Shown one piece after another: positions 1 to 9,566 of a DNA stretch of 64,000 bases; within the stretch, counting starts at the first letter, position 1; every line of letters begins with the position of its first letter. The position numbers were made by a program, and so were the translations under genes. The notes beneath the pieces were generated by a model that ran no database searches, was not told the origin of the DNA, and saw nothing but the letters and a program-made list of their open reading frames with translations. Source of the DNA: Apostichopus japonicus (taxonomy: Eukaryota; Echinodermata; Holothuroidea; Aspidochirotida; Stichopodidae); assembly GCF_037975245.1 (NCBI RefSeq), contig NC_092565.1, positions 11,528,499 through 11,592,498 on the forward strand, read 5' to 3'.

Positions 1-88
1 CTTGGTGGCTGGCACGAGTGTCATGCGACCGGGCGGAGGGCAGAGCGGCAGGCCGAAGGCGACGGCAGGCCGGCCCGATTCACCCGCA

Positions 89-123
89 GAGATCTGGATC
101 TCGTTCGAGAATTCGAGATCTCG
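89..123. other. Nested palindromes of the A repeat (representative)
   Basis: GAGATC-TG-GATCTC (89-102), GATCTCG (97-103) pairing with CGAGATC (114-120), and the perfect palindrome CGAGATCTCG (114-123) overlap. The cluster ends most A repeats. A shortened form lacking ATT-containing bases occurs at 19.5, 19.7, 27.9, 32.8 and 45.0 kb. Confidence 0.7.
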
Positions 124-190
124 TGGGGGCAGTCGGGAGGGGCATTCGAGTCGATCCGAGACTCGTGAAGGCTTTCAATATCTGTCGTGT

Positions 191-211
191 GTGTATAAAT
201 GTCATGGTTGG
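191..211 (+). promoter_or_regulatory. P core, class i (representative)
   Basis: The core GTGTATAAATGTCATGG is preceded by GTCGATCCGAGACTCGTGAA and GGCTTTCAATATCTGTCGTG. Classes ii and iii differ at a few positions of that upstream part (CAAGACTCGAG, CCGATACTCGAG) and in what follows. Class i and most class ii copies lead into ACACTTGCGGGCC, class iii into ACTCGTGCAAGATATATCC. Confidence 0.5.
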
Positions 212-1165
212 ACACTTGCGGGCCCTCTCGTAGGGTCGGCCGTCGTTTCTTCGCGACCATGTGTTGCAACTCGGCGCTCTCACGGGGTTCATCCACTCAC
301 CCCCGTGAGCAGAGGTGTCCCTCCGTGCACACGTATATATCAACGTTCAGATATGAAGCTTTCGCGGACGGGAGTCCACCCGAGACTCGAAAAGGCTCCT
401 TGCCTGTGGTGCGTAAATATTTTTGCACGTCTAGACTCTTGCTGGCCTTCTCGGTAGGGTCAGCCGTCGTTTCATCGCGACCATGTGTTGCAACTCGGCG
501 CTCAGAACGGGGGTTTTCACCCACTCGCCCCGTGAGCAGAAGATTCTTTCGTGCATATTATCTACAAACCCAGATATTGAGCTTTTTCATCCGCAGAACC
601 CCCGGTGGAGAAGAGAGAAGAGAGAGAGAGGAGAGATGAAAGGGAGAAGAGAGAAGGCTTCTCGCGTTGCTTGGTGGATGGCACGAGTGTCATGCGACCT
701 GGCGGAGGGTAAAGCGGCAGGCCGAAGGCGACGGCAGGCCGGCCCGATTCACCCGCAGAGATCTGGATCTCGTTCGAGAATTCGAGATCTCGTGGGGGAC
801 AGTCGGGAGGGGCAGTCGATCAGAGAGAAAGGAGAAGGGAGAGATGAGAGATGAGAGAGAAAGGAGAAGTGAGAAGGTAGAAGGCTTCTCGTGTTTTTTG
901 TTGGTTGGCACAAGTGTCCTGAGAGAAAGTAGCGATGATAGAGAAGAGAGAAGGCTTCTCGCGTTGCTTGGTGATTGGCACGAGTGTCATGCGACCGGGC
1001 GGAGGGCAGAGTCGCAGGCCGAAGGCCGAAGGCGACGGCAGGCCGGCCCGATTCACCCACAGAGATCATCGGTCTCGTTCGAAGTTTCGAGATCTCGTGG
1101 GGGGTAGTCGGGAGGGGTAGTCGAATCGATCCGATACTCGAGAAGGCCTTCAATATCTGTCGTAT

Positions 1166-1744
1166 GTGTATAAATGTCATGGTTGGACTCGTGCAAGATA
1201 TATCCGGGAGCAACCCCGACACTCCTCTGAAAATACGGCTTGCTCCCAGGTGAGAAGGTCGATTGTGTGGTCGATGGCACGAGTGTCATGCGACCGGGCG
1301 AGGGCCGAGTATTTAGCCGACGGTGACGGCAGGCCGCCCGATGGAGAAACGGTCAGATATCGAGCTTTCATCACGGGACCCGTTCGGGCTTGTTGCCGTT
1401 GCTGCGACCATGTGTTGCACTCGGCGCTCTGTACGGGCTTTTTCATCCAAGCAACGAATGCACGCTCGAGGCGTGCGATTGCTCTCCTCTATAACAGTGG
1501 ACGAGCCGTCGCCCTCCCGCGTCGCTTCGAACCGGTCCCGTGTCCAAGGCGGGACCACTGCGACTCCTCTCGAAACGACCCAGTCGACTCGGGTAGAGAT
1601 ATACACCTCGAGAATCCCTTCGGGCGGTTCTTCGATCACTGTACCGTAATAGCACGGCATCGAAGGTTGAGGATTGAGAGAGAAAGGGGAGTGCGAAAGC
1701 GACTCCAGGATGGCGAACGGGCCTAGCCCGGTTCCGTCGACCGT
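1166..1744 (+). promoter_or_regulatory. P-iii promoter-like core and leader E, copy 1 (579 bp)
   Basis: GTGTATAAATGTCATGG begins the block. An inverted repeat (GGGAGCAACCC / GGGTTGCTCCC in good copies) follows 40-81 bases in, then a diverged A core (GGTCGATGGCACGAGTGTCA). Next come a Q-type core (GACCATGTGTTGCA) and a GC-rich tail ending CCTAGCCCGGTTCCGTCGAC just before the 18S start. The position fits a Pol I promoter plus 5' external transcribed spacer; this is inference, since no start site can be read. This copy has a mismatch in the right hairpin arm (CGGCTTGC), one copy of the 13-bp GCCCTCCCGCGTC unit, and GTGCGAAAGCG. Confidence 0.6.
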
Positions 1745-1920
1745 TACCTGGTTGATCCTGCCAGTAGTCATATGCTTGTCTCGAAGATTTAGCAATGCAC
1801 GGCTAAGTACAATCCTGAACATACAAGAGAAACTGCAGATGGCTCATTAGATCAGTTATGGTTTATTGGAGAAAGTCTTATACCATGGATAACTGTGGTA
1901 ATTCTAGAGCTTATACTAAT
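1745..1920 (+). rRNA. 18S rRNA 5'-end fragment, copy 1 (truncated)
   Basis: About the first tenth of a nuclear small-subunit rRNA gene. The 5' end is intact: TACCTGG, then CTGGTTGATCCTGCCAGT and CATATGCTTGTCTC. The inner conserved stretches GCTAAGTACAAT, GAAACTGC, ATGGCTCATTAGATCAGTTA and GGTAATTCTAGAGC follow. The match to 18S ends at about GAGCTTATACTAAT, and a GAGAGAAAGG purine array begins at once. The remaining nine tenths of the gene are absent, so no functional subunit RNA can come from it. It lies in the correct position and orientation behind a leader. This copy reads GATTTAGC where most have GATTAAGC, a variant shared with copies 11 and 17. Confidence 0.9.
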
Positions 1921-2040
1921 GAGAGAGAAAGGAAAAGGGAGAAGAGAGAAGGCTTCTCGCGTTGCTTGGTGGATGGCACGAGTGTCATGCGACCGGGCGG
2001 AGGGCAGAGTCGTAGGCCGAAGGCGACGGCAGGCCGGCCC

Positions 2041-2364
2041 GATCCACCCGCAGAGATGAGAGAGAAAGTAGAATGGAGAGATGAAGAATGAGAGAGGAAG
2101 GAGAAGAGAGAAGGCTACTCGCGTTGCTTGGTGGATGGCACGAGTGTCATGCGACCGGGCGGAGGGCAGAGCGGCAGGCCGAAGGCGACGGCAGGCCGGC
2201 CCGATCCACCCGCAGAGATGAGAGAGAAAGTAGAATGGAGAGATGAAGAATGAGAGAGGAAGGAGAAGAGAGAAGGCTACTCGCGTTGCTTGGTGGCTGG
2301 CACGAGTGTCATGCGACCGGGCGGAGGGCAGAGCGGTAGGCCGAAGGCGACGGCAGGCCGGCCC
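2041..2364 (+). repeat. 162-bp tandem A repeat (two adjacent copies)
   Basis: Copies 2041-2202 and 2203-2364 both begin GATCCACCC and include CTACTCGCGTTGC. Other units carry one or two A repeats at this place, so copy number after S is 1 (unit 13), 2 (most) or 3 (unit 1). Confidence 0.85.
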
Positions 2365-2987
2365 GATTCACCCGCAGAGATCTGGATCTCGTTCGAGAAT
2401 TCGAGATCTCGTGGGGGCAGTGGGGAGGGGCATTCGAGTCGATCAGAGAGAAAGGAGAAGGGAGAGATGAAAGATGAGAGAGAAAGGAGAGGGGAGGAGG
2501 GAGAAGAGAGAAGGCTTCTCGCATTGTTCGGTGGATGGCACAAGTGTCATGAGAGAAAGGAGAAAGGAGAAGGGAGAGATGAGAGATGAGAGAGAAAGGA
2601 GAAGGGAGAAGAGAGTAGGCTTCTCGCGTTGCTTGGTGGATGGCACGAGTGTCATGCGACCTGGCAGAGTGGCGGGTCGAAGGCGACGACAGGCCGGCCC
2701 GATGCATCTGCAAGATCTGACCCTCGTTCGAGATTTTGAGATCTCTTTAGTGTAGCGGGTATTGGCTTAAGTGTGTGATCCAATGGTCAGAACGAGTGGG
2801 CAGAGTGAATCGGATTCTATATATGAGGGGGGTTGTAGAGTCGATCCAAGACTCGAGAAGGCTTTTAATATCTGTCGTAGGTGTATAAATGTCATGGTTG
2901 GTCACTTGCGGGCCCTCTCGTAGGGTCGGCCGTCGTTTCTTTGCGACCATGTGTTGCAACTCGGCGCTCTCACGGGGTTCATCCACT

Positions 2988-3001
2988 CCCCCCCCCCCCC
3001 C
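2988..3001 (+). repeat. Poly-C tract, 14 C
   Basis: It lies in Q1 between CATCCACT and GTGAGCAGAGG. Most Q1 copies have 6-8 C here, and some read CACCCCC. Confidence 0.9.
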
Positions 3002-3875
3002 GTGAGCAGAGGTGTCCCTCCGTGCACACGTATATATCAACGTTCAGATATGAAGCTTTCGCGGACGGGAGTCCACCCGAGACTCGAAAAGGCTCCTTGC
3101 CTGTGGTGCGTAAATATTTTTGCACGTCTAGACTCTTGCTGGCCTTCTCGGTAGGGTCAGCCGTCGTTTCATCGCTACCATGTGTTGCAACTCGGCGCTC
3201 AGAGCGGGGGTTTTCACCCACTCGCCCCGTGAGCAGAAGGTTCTTTCGTGCATATTATCTACAAACCCAGATATTGAGCTTTTTCATCCGCAGAACCCCC
3301 GGTGGAGAAGAGAGAGAAGAGAGAGAGAGAAGAGAAGAGAGGAGAGATGAAAGGGAGAAGAGAGAAGGCTTCTCGCGTTGCTTGGTGGATGGCACGAGTG
3401 TCATGCGACCGGGCGGAGGGTAGAGCGGCAGGCCGAAGGCGACGGCAGGCCGGCCCGATTCACCCGCAGAGATCTGGATCTCGTTCGAGAATTCGAGATC
3501 TCGTGGGGGACAGTCGGGAGGGGCAGTCGATCAGAGAGAAAGGAGAAGGGAGAGATGAGAGATGAGAGAGAAAGGAGAAGTGAGAAGGGAGAAGGCTTCT
3601 CGTGTTTTTTGTTGGTTGGCACAAGTGTCATGAGAGAAAGGAGAGATGATAGAGAAGAGAGAAGGCTTCTCGCGTTGCTTGGTGATTGGCACGAGTGTCA
3701 TGCGACCGGGCGGAGGGCAGAGTCGCAGGCCGAAGGCCGAAGGCGACGGCAGGCCGGCCCGATTCACCCACAGAGATCATCGGTCTCGTTCGAAGTTTCG
3801 AGATCTCGTGGGGGTAGTCGGGAGGGGTAGTCGAGTCGATCCGATACTCGAGAAGGCCTTCAATATCTGTCGTAT

Positions 3876-4452
3876 GTGTATAAATGTCATGGTTGGACTC
3901 GTGCAAGATATATCCGGGAGCAACCCCGACACTCCTCTGAAAATACAGGTTGCTCCCAGGTGAGAAGGTCGATTGTGTGGTCGATGGCACGAGTGTCATG
4001 CGACCGGGCGAGGGCCGAGTATTTAGCCGACGGTGACGGCAGGCCGCCCGATGGAGAAACGGTCAGATATCGAGCTTTCATCACGGGACCCGTTCGGGCT
4101 TGTTGCCGTTGCTGCGACCATGTGTTGCAATCGGCGCTCTGTACGGGCTTTTTCATCCAAGCAACGAATGCACGCTCGAGGCGTGCGATTTCTCCTCTAT
4201 AATAGTGGACGAGCCGTCGCCCTCCCGCGTCGCTTCGAACCTGTCCCGTGTCCAAGGCGGGACCACTGCAACTCCTCTCGAAACGACCCAGTCGACTCGG
4301 GTAGAGATATACACCTCGAGAATCCCTTCGGGCGGTTCTTCGATCACTGTACCGTAATAGCACGGCATCGAAGGTTGAGGATTGAGAGAGAAAGGGGAGT
4401 GCGAGAGCGACTCCAGGATGGCGAACGGGCCTAGCCCGGTTCCGTCGACCGT
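3876..4452 (+). promoter_or_regulatory. P-iii core and leader E, copy 2 (577 bp)
   Basis: One 13-bp unit. Right hairpin arm is AGGTTGCTCCC, one mismatch. Private changes are TGTTGCAATCGGC, CGAACCTGTCC and loss of four bases at GCGATTTCTCC. With its damaged 18S start, this is the most diverged leader. Confidence 0.6.
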
Positions 4453-4626
4453 TACCTGGTTGATCCTGCCAGTAGTCATGCTTGTCTCGAAGATTAAGCA
4501 ATGCACGGCTAAGTACAATCCTGAACATACAAGAGAAACTGCAGATGGCTCATTAGATCAGTTATGGTTTATTGGAGAAAGTCTTATACCATGGATAACT
4601 GTGGTAATTCTAGAGCTTATACTAAT
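4453..4626 (+). rRNA. 18S rRNA 5'-end fragment, copy 2 (truncated)
   Basis: This copy lacks two bases in the otherwise invariant CATATGCTTG (reads CATGCTTG at 4488), making it 174 nt. That site is conserved in essentially all nuclear 18S genes, which supports drift without rRNA function. Confidence 0.9.
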
Positions 4627-5022
4627 GAGAGAGAAAGGAAAAGGGAGAAGAGAGAAGGCTTCTCGCGTTGCTTGGTGGATGGCAAGAGTGTCATGCGACC
4701 GGGCGGAGGGCAGAGTCGTAGGCCGAAAGCGACGGCAGGCCGACCCGATCCACCCGCAGAGATGAGAGAGAAAGTAGAATGGAGAGATGAAGAATGAGAG
4801 AGGAAGGAGAAGAGAGAAGGCTTCTCGCATTGCTTGGTGGCTGGCACGAGTGTCATGCGACCGGGCGGAGGGCAGAGCGGCAGGCCGAAGGCGACGGCAG
4901 GCCGGCCCGATTCACCCGCAGAGATCTGGATCTCGTTCGAGAATTCGAGATCTCGTGGGGGCAGTCGGGAGGGGCATTCGAGTCGATCCGAGACTCGTGA
5001 AGGCTTTCAATATCTGTCGTGT

Positions 5023-7142
5023 GTGTATAAATGTCATGGTTGGACACTTGCGGGCCCTCTCGTAGGGTCGGCCGTCGTTTCTTCGCGACCATGTGTTGCA
5101 ACTCGGCGCTCTCACGGGGTTCATCCACTCCCCCCCGTGAGCAGAGGTGTCCCTCCGTGCACACGTATATATCAACGTTCAGATATGAAGCTTTCGCGGA
5201 CGGGAGTCCACCCGAGACTCGAAAAGGCTCCTTGCCTGTGGTGCGTAAATATTTTTGCACGTCTAGACTCTTGCTGGCCTTCTCGGTAGGGTCAGCCGTC
5301 GTTTCATCGCTACCATGTGTTGCAACTCGGCGCTCAGAACGGGGGTTTTCACCCACTCGCCCCGTGAGCAGAAGATTCTTTCGTGCATATTATCTACAAA
5401 CCCAGATATTGAGCTTTTTCATCCGCAGAACCCCCGGTGGAGAATAGAGAAGAGAGAGAGAGGAGAGATGAAAGGGAGAAGAGAGAAGGCTTCTCGCGTT
5501 GCTTGGTGGATGGCACGAGTGTCATGCGACCTGGCGGAGGGTAGAGCGGCAGGCCGAAGGCGACGGCAGGCCGGCCCGATTCACCCGCAGAGATCTGGAT
5601 CTCGTTCGAGAATTCGATATCTCGTGGGGGGCAGTCGGGAGGGGCAGTCGATCAGAGAGAAAGGAGAAGGGAGAGATGAGAGATGAGAGAGAAAGGAGAG
5701 GGGAGAAGGGAGAAGAGAGAAGGCTTCTCGCGTTGTTCGGTGGATGGTACAAGTGTCATGAGAGAAAGGAGAAGGGAGAGATGAGAGATGAGAGAGAAAG
5801 GAGAAGGGAGAAGAGAGTAGGCTTCTCGCGTTGCTTGGTGGATGGCACGAGTGTCATGCGACCTGGCAGAGTGGCGGGTCGAAGGCGACGGCAGGCCGGC
5901 CCGATGCATCTGCAAGATCTGACCCTCGTTCGAGATTTTGAGATCTCTTTAGTGTAGCGGGTACTGGCTTAAGTGTGTGATCCAATGGTCAGAACGAGTG
6001 GGCAGAGTGAATCGGATTCTATATATGAGGGGGGTTGTAGAGTCGATCCAAGACTCGAGAAGGCTTTTAATATCTGTCGTGGGTGTATAAATGTCATGGT
6101 TGGACACTTGCGGGCCCTCTCGTAGGGTCGGCCGTCGTTTCTTTGCGACCATGTGTTGCAACTCGGCGCTCTCACGGGGTTCATCCACTCCCCCCCGTGA
6201 GCAGAGGTGTCCCTCCGTGCACACGTATATATCAACGTTCAGATATGAAGCTTTCGCGGACGGGAGTCCACCCGAGACTCGAAAAGGCTCCTTGCCTGTG
6301 GTGCGTAAATATTTTTGCACGTCTAGACTCTTGCTGGCCTTCTCGGTAGGGTCAGCCGTCGTTTCATCGCGACCATGTGTTGCAACTCGGCGCTCAGAGC
6401 GGGGGGTTTCACCCACTCGCCCCGTGAGCAGAAGATTCTTTCGTGCATATTATCTACAAACCCAGATATTGAGCTTTTTCATCCGCAGAACCCCCGGTGG
6501 AGAAGAGAGAAGAGAGAGAGAGGAGAGATGAAAGGGAGAAGAGAGAAGGCTTCTCGCGTTGCTTGGTGGATTGCACGAGTGTCATGCGACCTTGCGGAGG
6601 GTAGAGCGGCAGGCCGAAGGCGACGGCAGGCCGGCCCGATTCACCCGCAGAGATCTGGATCTCGTTCGAGAATTCGAGATCTCGTGGGGGGCAGTCGGGA
6701 GGGGCAGTCGATCAGAGAGAAAGGAGAAGGGAGAGATGAGAGATGAGAGAGAAAGGAGAGGGGAGAAGGGAGAAGAGAGAAGGCTTCTCGCGTTGTTCGG
6801 TGGATGGTACAAGTGTCATGAGAGAAAGGAGAAGGGAGAGATGAGAGATGAGAGAGAAAGGAGAAGGGAGAAGAGAGTAGGCTTCTCGCGTTGCTTGGTG
6901 GATGGCACGAGTGTCATGCGATCTGGCAGAGTGGCGGGTCGAAGGCGACGGCAGGCCGGCCCGATGCATCTGCAAGATCTGACCCTCGTTCGAGATTTTG
7001 AGATCTCTTTAGTGTAGCGGGTATTGGCTTAAGTGTGTGATCCAATGGTCAGAACGAGTGGGCAGAGTGAATCGGATTCTATATATGAGGGGGGTTGTAG
7101 AGTCGATCCAAGACTCGAGAAGGCTTTTAATATCTGTCGTGT
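5023..7142 (+). repeat. 1060-bp tandem module
   Basis: The P cores at 5023, 6083 and 7143 are equally spaced at 1060 bp. The 6083 module and its neighbour carry the same Q1-Q2-A-pre-ii order and the same GGATGGTACAAGTG variant (near 5751 and 6811). Confidence 0.8.
6018..6034 (+). promoter_or_regulatory. TATATATGAGGGGGG motif of the pre-ii block (representative)
   Basis: TCTATATATGAGGGGGG lies 65 to 49 bases before the P-ii core at 6083. It recurs at the same distance before P-ii cores, for example at 2816-2832, but not before P-i or P-iii. It resembles the TATATA-plus-G-run initiator known for plant RNA polymerase I promoters. Use here as a spacer promoter is inference. Confidence 0.35.
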
Positions 7143-8146
7143 GTGTATAAATGTCATGATTCGACACTTGCGGGCCCTCTCGTAGGGTCGGCCGTCGTTT
7201 CTTCGCGACCATGTGTTGCAACTCGGCGCTCTCACGGGGTTCATCCACTCCCCCCCGTGAGCAGAGGTGTCCCTCCGTGCACACGTATATATCAACGTTC
7301 AGATATGAAGCTTTCGCGGACGGGAGTCCACCCGAGACTCGAAAAGGCTCCTTGCCTGTGGTGCGTAAATATTTTTGCACGTCTAGACTCTTGCTGGCCT
7401 TCTCGGTAGGGTCAGCCGTCGTTTCATCGCGACCATGTGTTGCAACTCGGCGCTCAGAACGGGGGTTTTCACCCACTCGACCCGTGAGCAGAAGATTATT
7501 TCGTGCATATTATCTACAAACCCAGATATTGAGCTTTTTCATCCGCAGAACCCCCGGTGGAGAAGAGAGAGAGAAGAGAGAGAAGAGAGAGGAAGAGAAG
7601 AGAGGAGAGATGAAAGGGAGAAGAGAGAAGGCTTCTCGCGTTGCTTGGTGGATGGCACGAGTGTCATGCGACCTTGCGGAGGGTAGAGCGGCAGGCCGAA
7701 GGCGACGGCAGGCCGGCCCGATTCACCCGCAGAGATCTGGATCTCGTTCGAGAATTCGAGATCTCGTGGGGGACAGTCGGGAGGGGCAGTCGATCAGAGA
7801 GAAAGGAGAAGGGAGAGATGAGAGATGAGAGAGGAAGGAGAAGTGAGAAGGGAGAAGGCTTCTCGTGTTTTTTGTTGGTTGGCACAAGTGTCATGAGAGA
7901 AAGGAGAGATGATAGAGATGGGAGAAGAGAGAAGGCTTCTCGCGTTGCTTGGTGATTGGCACGAGTGTCATGCGACCGGGCGGAGGGCAGAGTCGCAGGC
8001 CGAAGGCCGAAGGCGACGGCAGGCCGGCCCGATTCACCCACAGAGATCATCGGTCTCGTTCGAAGTTTCGAGATCCCGTGGGGGGTAGTCGGGAGGGGTA
8101 GTCGAGTCGATCCGATACTCGAGAAGGCCTTCAATATCTGTCGTAT

Positions 8147-8738
8147 GTGTATAAATGTCATGGTTGGACTCGTGCAAGATATATCCGGGAGCAACCCCGA
8201 CACTCCTCTGAAAATACGGGTTGCTCCCAGGTGAGAAGGTCGATTGTGTGGTCGATGGCACGAGTGTCATGCGACCGGGCGAGGGCCGAGTATTTAGCCG
8301 ACGGTGACGGCAGGCCGCCCGATTGAGAAACGGTCAGATATCGAGCTTTCATCACGGGACCCGTTCGGGCTTGTTGCCGTTGCTGCGACCACGTGTTGCA
8401 CTCGGCGCTCTGTACGGGCTTTTTCATCCAAGCAACGAATGCACGCTCGAGGCGTGCGATTGCTCTACTCTATAACAGTGGACGAGCCGTCGCCCTCCCG
8501 CGTCGCCCTCCCGCGTCGCTTCGAACCGGTCCCGTGTCCAAGGCGGGACCACTGCGACTCCTCTCGAAACGACCCAGTCGACTCGTGTAGAGATATACAC
8601 CTCGAGAATCCCTTCGGGCGGTTCTTCGATCACTGTACCGTAATAGCACGGCATCGAAGGTTGAGGATTGAGAGAGAAAGGGGAGTGCGAGAGCGACTCC
8701 AGGATGGCGAACGGGCCTAGCCCGGTTCCGTCGACCGT
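8147..8738 (+). promoter_or_regulatory. P-iii core and leader E, copy 3 (592 bp)
   Basis: Two 13-bp units; perfect 11-bp hairpin at 8187-8228. Private family changes CCCGATTGAGAAAC, GACCACGTGTTG and GACTCGTGTAG are shared with copies 18 and 19; CTCTACTCTAT is shared with copy 18 only. Confidence 0.6.
8187..8228 (+). other. 11-bp inverted repeat in the leader (representative)
   Basis: GGGAGCAACCC and GGGTTGCTCCC flank a 20-base spacer. The dyad is intact in 16 of the 19 full leaders, 40-81 bases after the P-iii core. It has one mismatch in copies 1, 2 and 12 and is disrupted in both orphans. It could be an RNA hairpin of the leader transcript or a protein-binding dyad. Confidence 0.6.
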
Positions 8739-8914
8739 TACCTGGTTGATCCTGCCAGTAGTCATATGCTTGTCTCGAAGATTAAGCAATGCACGGCTAA
8801 GTACAATCCTGAACATACAAGAGAAACTGCAGATGGCTCATTAGATCAGTTATGGTTTATTGGAGAAAGTCTTATACCATGGATAACTGTGGTAATTCTA
8901 GAGCTTATACTAAT
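8739..8914 (+). rRNA. 18S rRNA 5'-end fragment, copy 3 (truncated)
   Basis: It has the majority sequence of the 19 copies, 176 nt, and is identical in the parts compared to copies 12, 18 and 19. Confidence 0.9.
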
Positions 8915-9544
8915 GAGAGAGAAAGGAAAAGGGAGAAGAGAGAAGGCTTCTCGCGTTGCTTGGTGGATGGCACGAGTGTCATGCGACCGGGCGGAGGGCA
9001 GAGTCGTAGGCCGAAGGCGACGGCAGGCCGGCCCGATCCACCCGAAGAGATGAGAGAGAATGGAGAGATGAAGAATGAGAGAGGAAGGAGAAGAGAGAAG
9101 GCTTCTCGCGTTGCTTGGTGGCTGGCACGAGTGTCATGCGACGGGGCGGAGGGCAGAGCGGCAGGCCGAAGGCGACGGCAGGCCGGCCCGATTCACCCGC
9201 AGAGATCTGGATCTCGTTCGAGAATTCGAGATCTCGTGGGGGCAGTCGGGAGGGGCATTCGAGTCGATCCGAGACTCGTGAAGGCTTTCAATATCTGTCG
9301 TGTGTGTATAAATGTCATGGTTGGACACTTGCGGGCCCTCTCGTAGGGTCGGCCGTCGTTTCTTCGCGACCATGTGTTGCAACTCGGCGCTCTCACGGGG
9401 TTCATCCACTCCCCCCCGTGAGCAGAGGTGTCCCTCCGTGCACACGTATATATCAACGTTTAGATATGAAGCTTTCGCGGACGGGTGTCCACCCGAGACT
9501 GGAAAAGGCTCCTTGCCTGTGGTGCGTAAATATTTTTGCACGTC

Positions 9545-9566
9545 GAGAATGCGTTGAAAGGGAGAT
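9545..9566 (+). other. 22-bp filler sequence in Q1/Q2 junction
   Basis: GAGAATGCGTTGAAAGGGAG plus AT lies between GCACGTC and CGGCGCTCAG, replacing the end of Q1 and the start of Q2. Near-identical fillers are at 57544-57565 and 61185-61206 (GGGCGAT there). I saw no source for it elsewhere in the window. Confidence 0.7.

Larger units (their letters stand above)
1..1744 (+). repeat. Higher-order unit 0 (left-truncated)
   Basis: The window opens inside an A repeat. P-i follows at 191, then Q1 and Q2, a polypurine/A stretch (about 607-900), a K repeat near 890 and P-iii at 1166. There is no P-ii, so Q2 passes through one set of A and K repeats straight to the leader. The K copy carries GTGTCCTGAG where most copies have GTGTCATGAG. 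Confidence 0.85.
1745..4452 (+). repeat. Higher-order unit 1 (2708 bp; three A repeats, no P-i)
   Basis: S is followed by three A repeats instead of two; the extra one is a 162-bp tandem copy (2041-2202 and 2203-2364) with the private variant GGCTACTCG. P-i, Q1 and Q2 are missing. The sequence runs from GGGGCATTCGAGTCGATC directly into the AGAGAGAAAGG purine array at about 2444. This is the junction expected from a deletion between two AGTCGATC copies. P-ii is at 2881, with a 14-C tract in Q1, and P-iii at 3876. Confidence 0.85.
4453..8738 (+). repeat. Higher-order unit 2 (4286 bp; duplicated P-ii module)
   Basis: P-i is at 5023, P-ii at 6083 and 7143, and P-iii at 8147. The first three are spaced exactly 1060 bp apart, so one P-Q1-Q2-A module is duplicated. 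Unit 17 (53502-56729) is the same arrangement with one module fewer. The two share the private variant GGAGAATAGAG after Q2 (near 5441 and 54493). Confidence 0.85.

Noticed and set aside
609-660. GA-rich stretches as simple microsatellites only
   Set aside because: They are GA-rich but structured (GGAGAAGG, GAGAGATGAGAGATG elements in fixed order) and belong to the larger repeat, so they are not treated as independent loci.
6018-6034. Pol II TATA box of a protein-coding gene
   Set aside because: No plausible coding sequence lies downstream. The motif recurs only as part of the spacer module.
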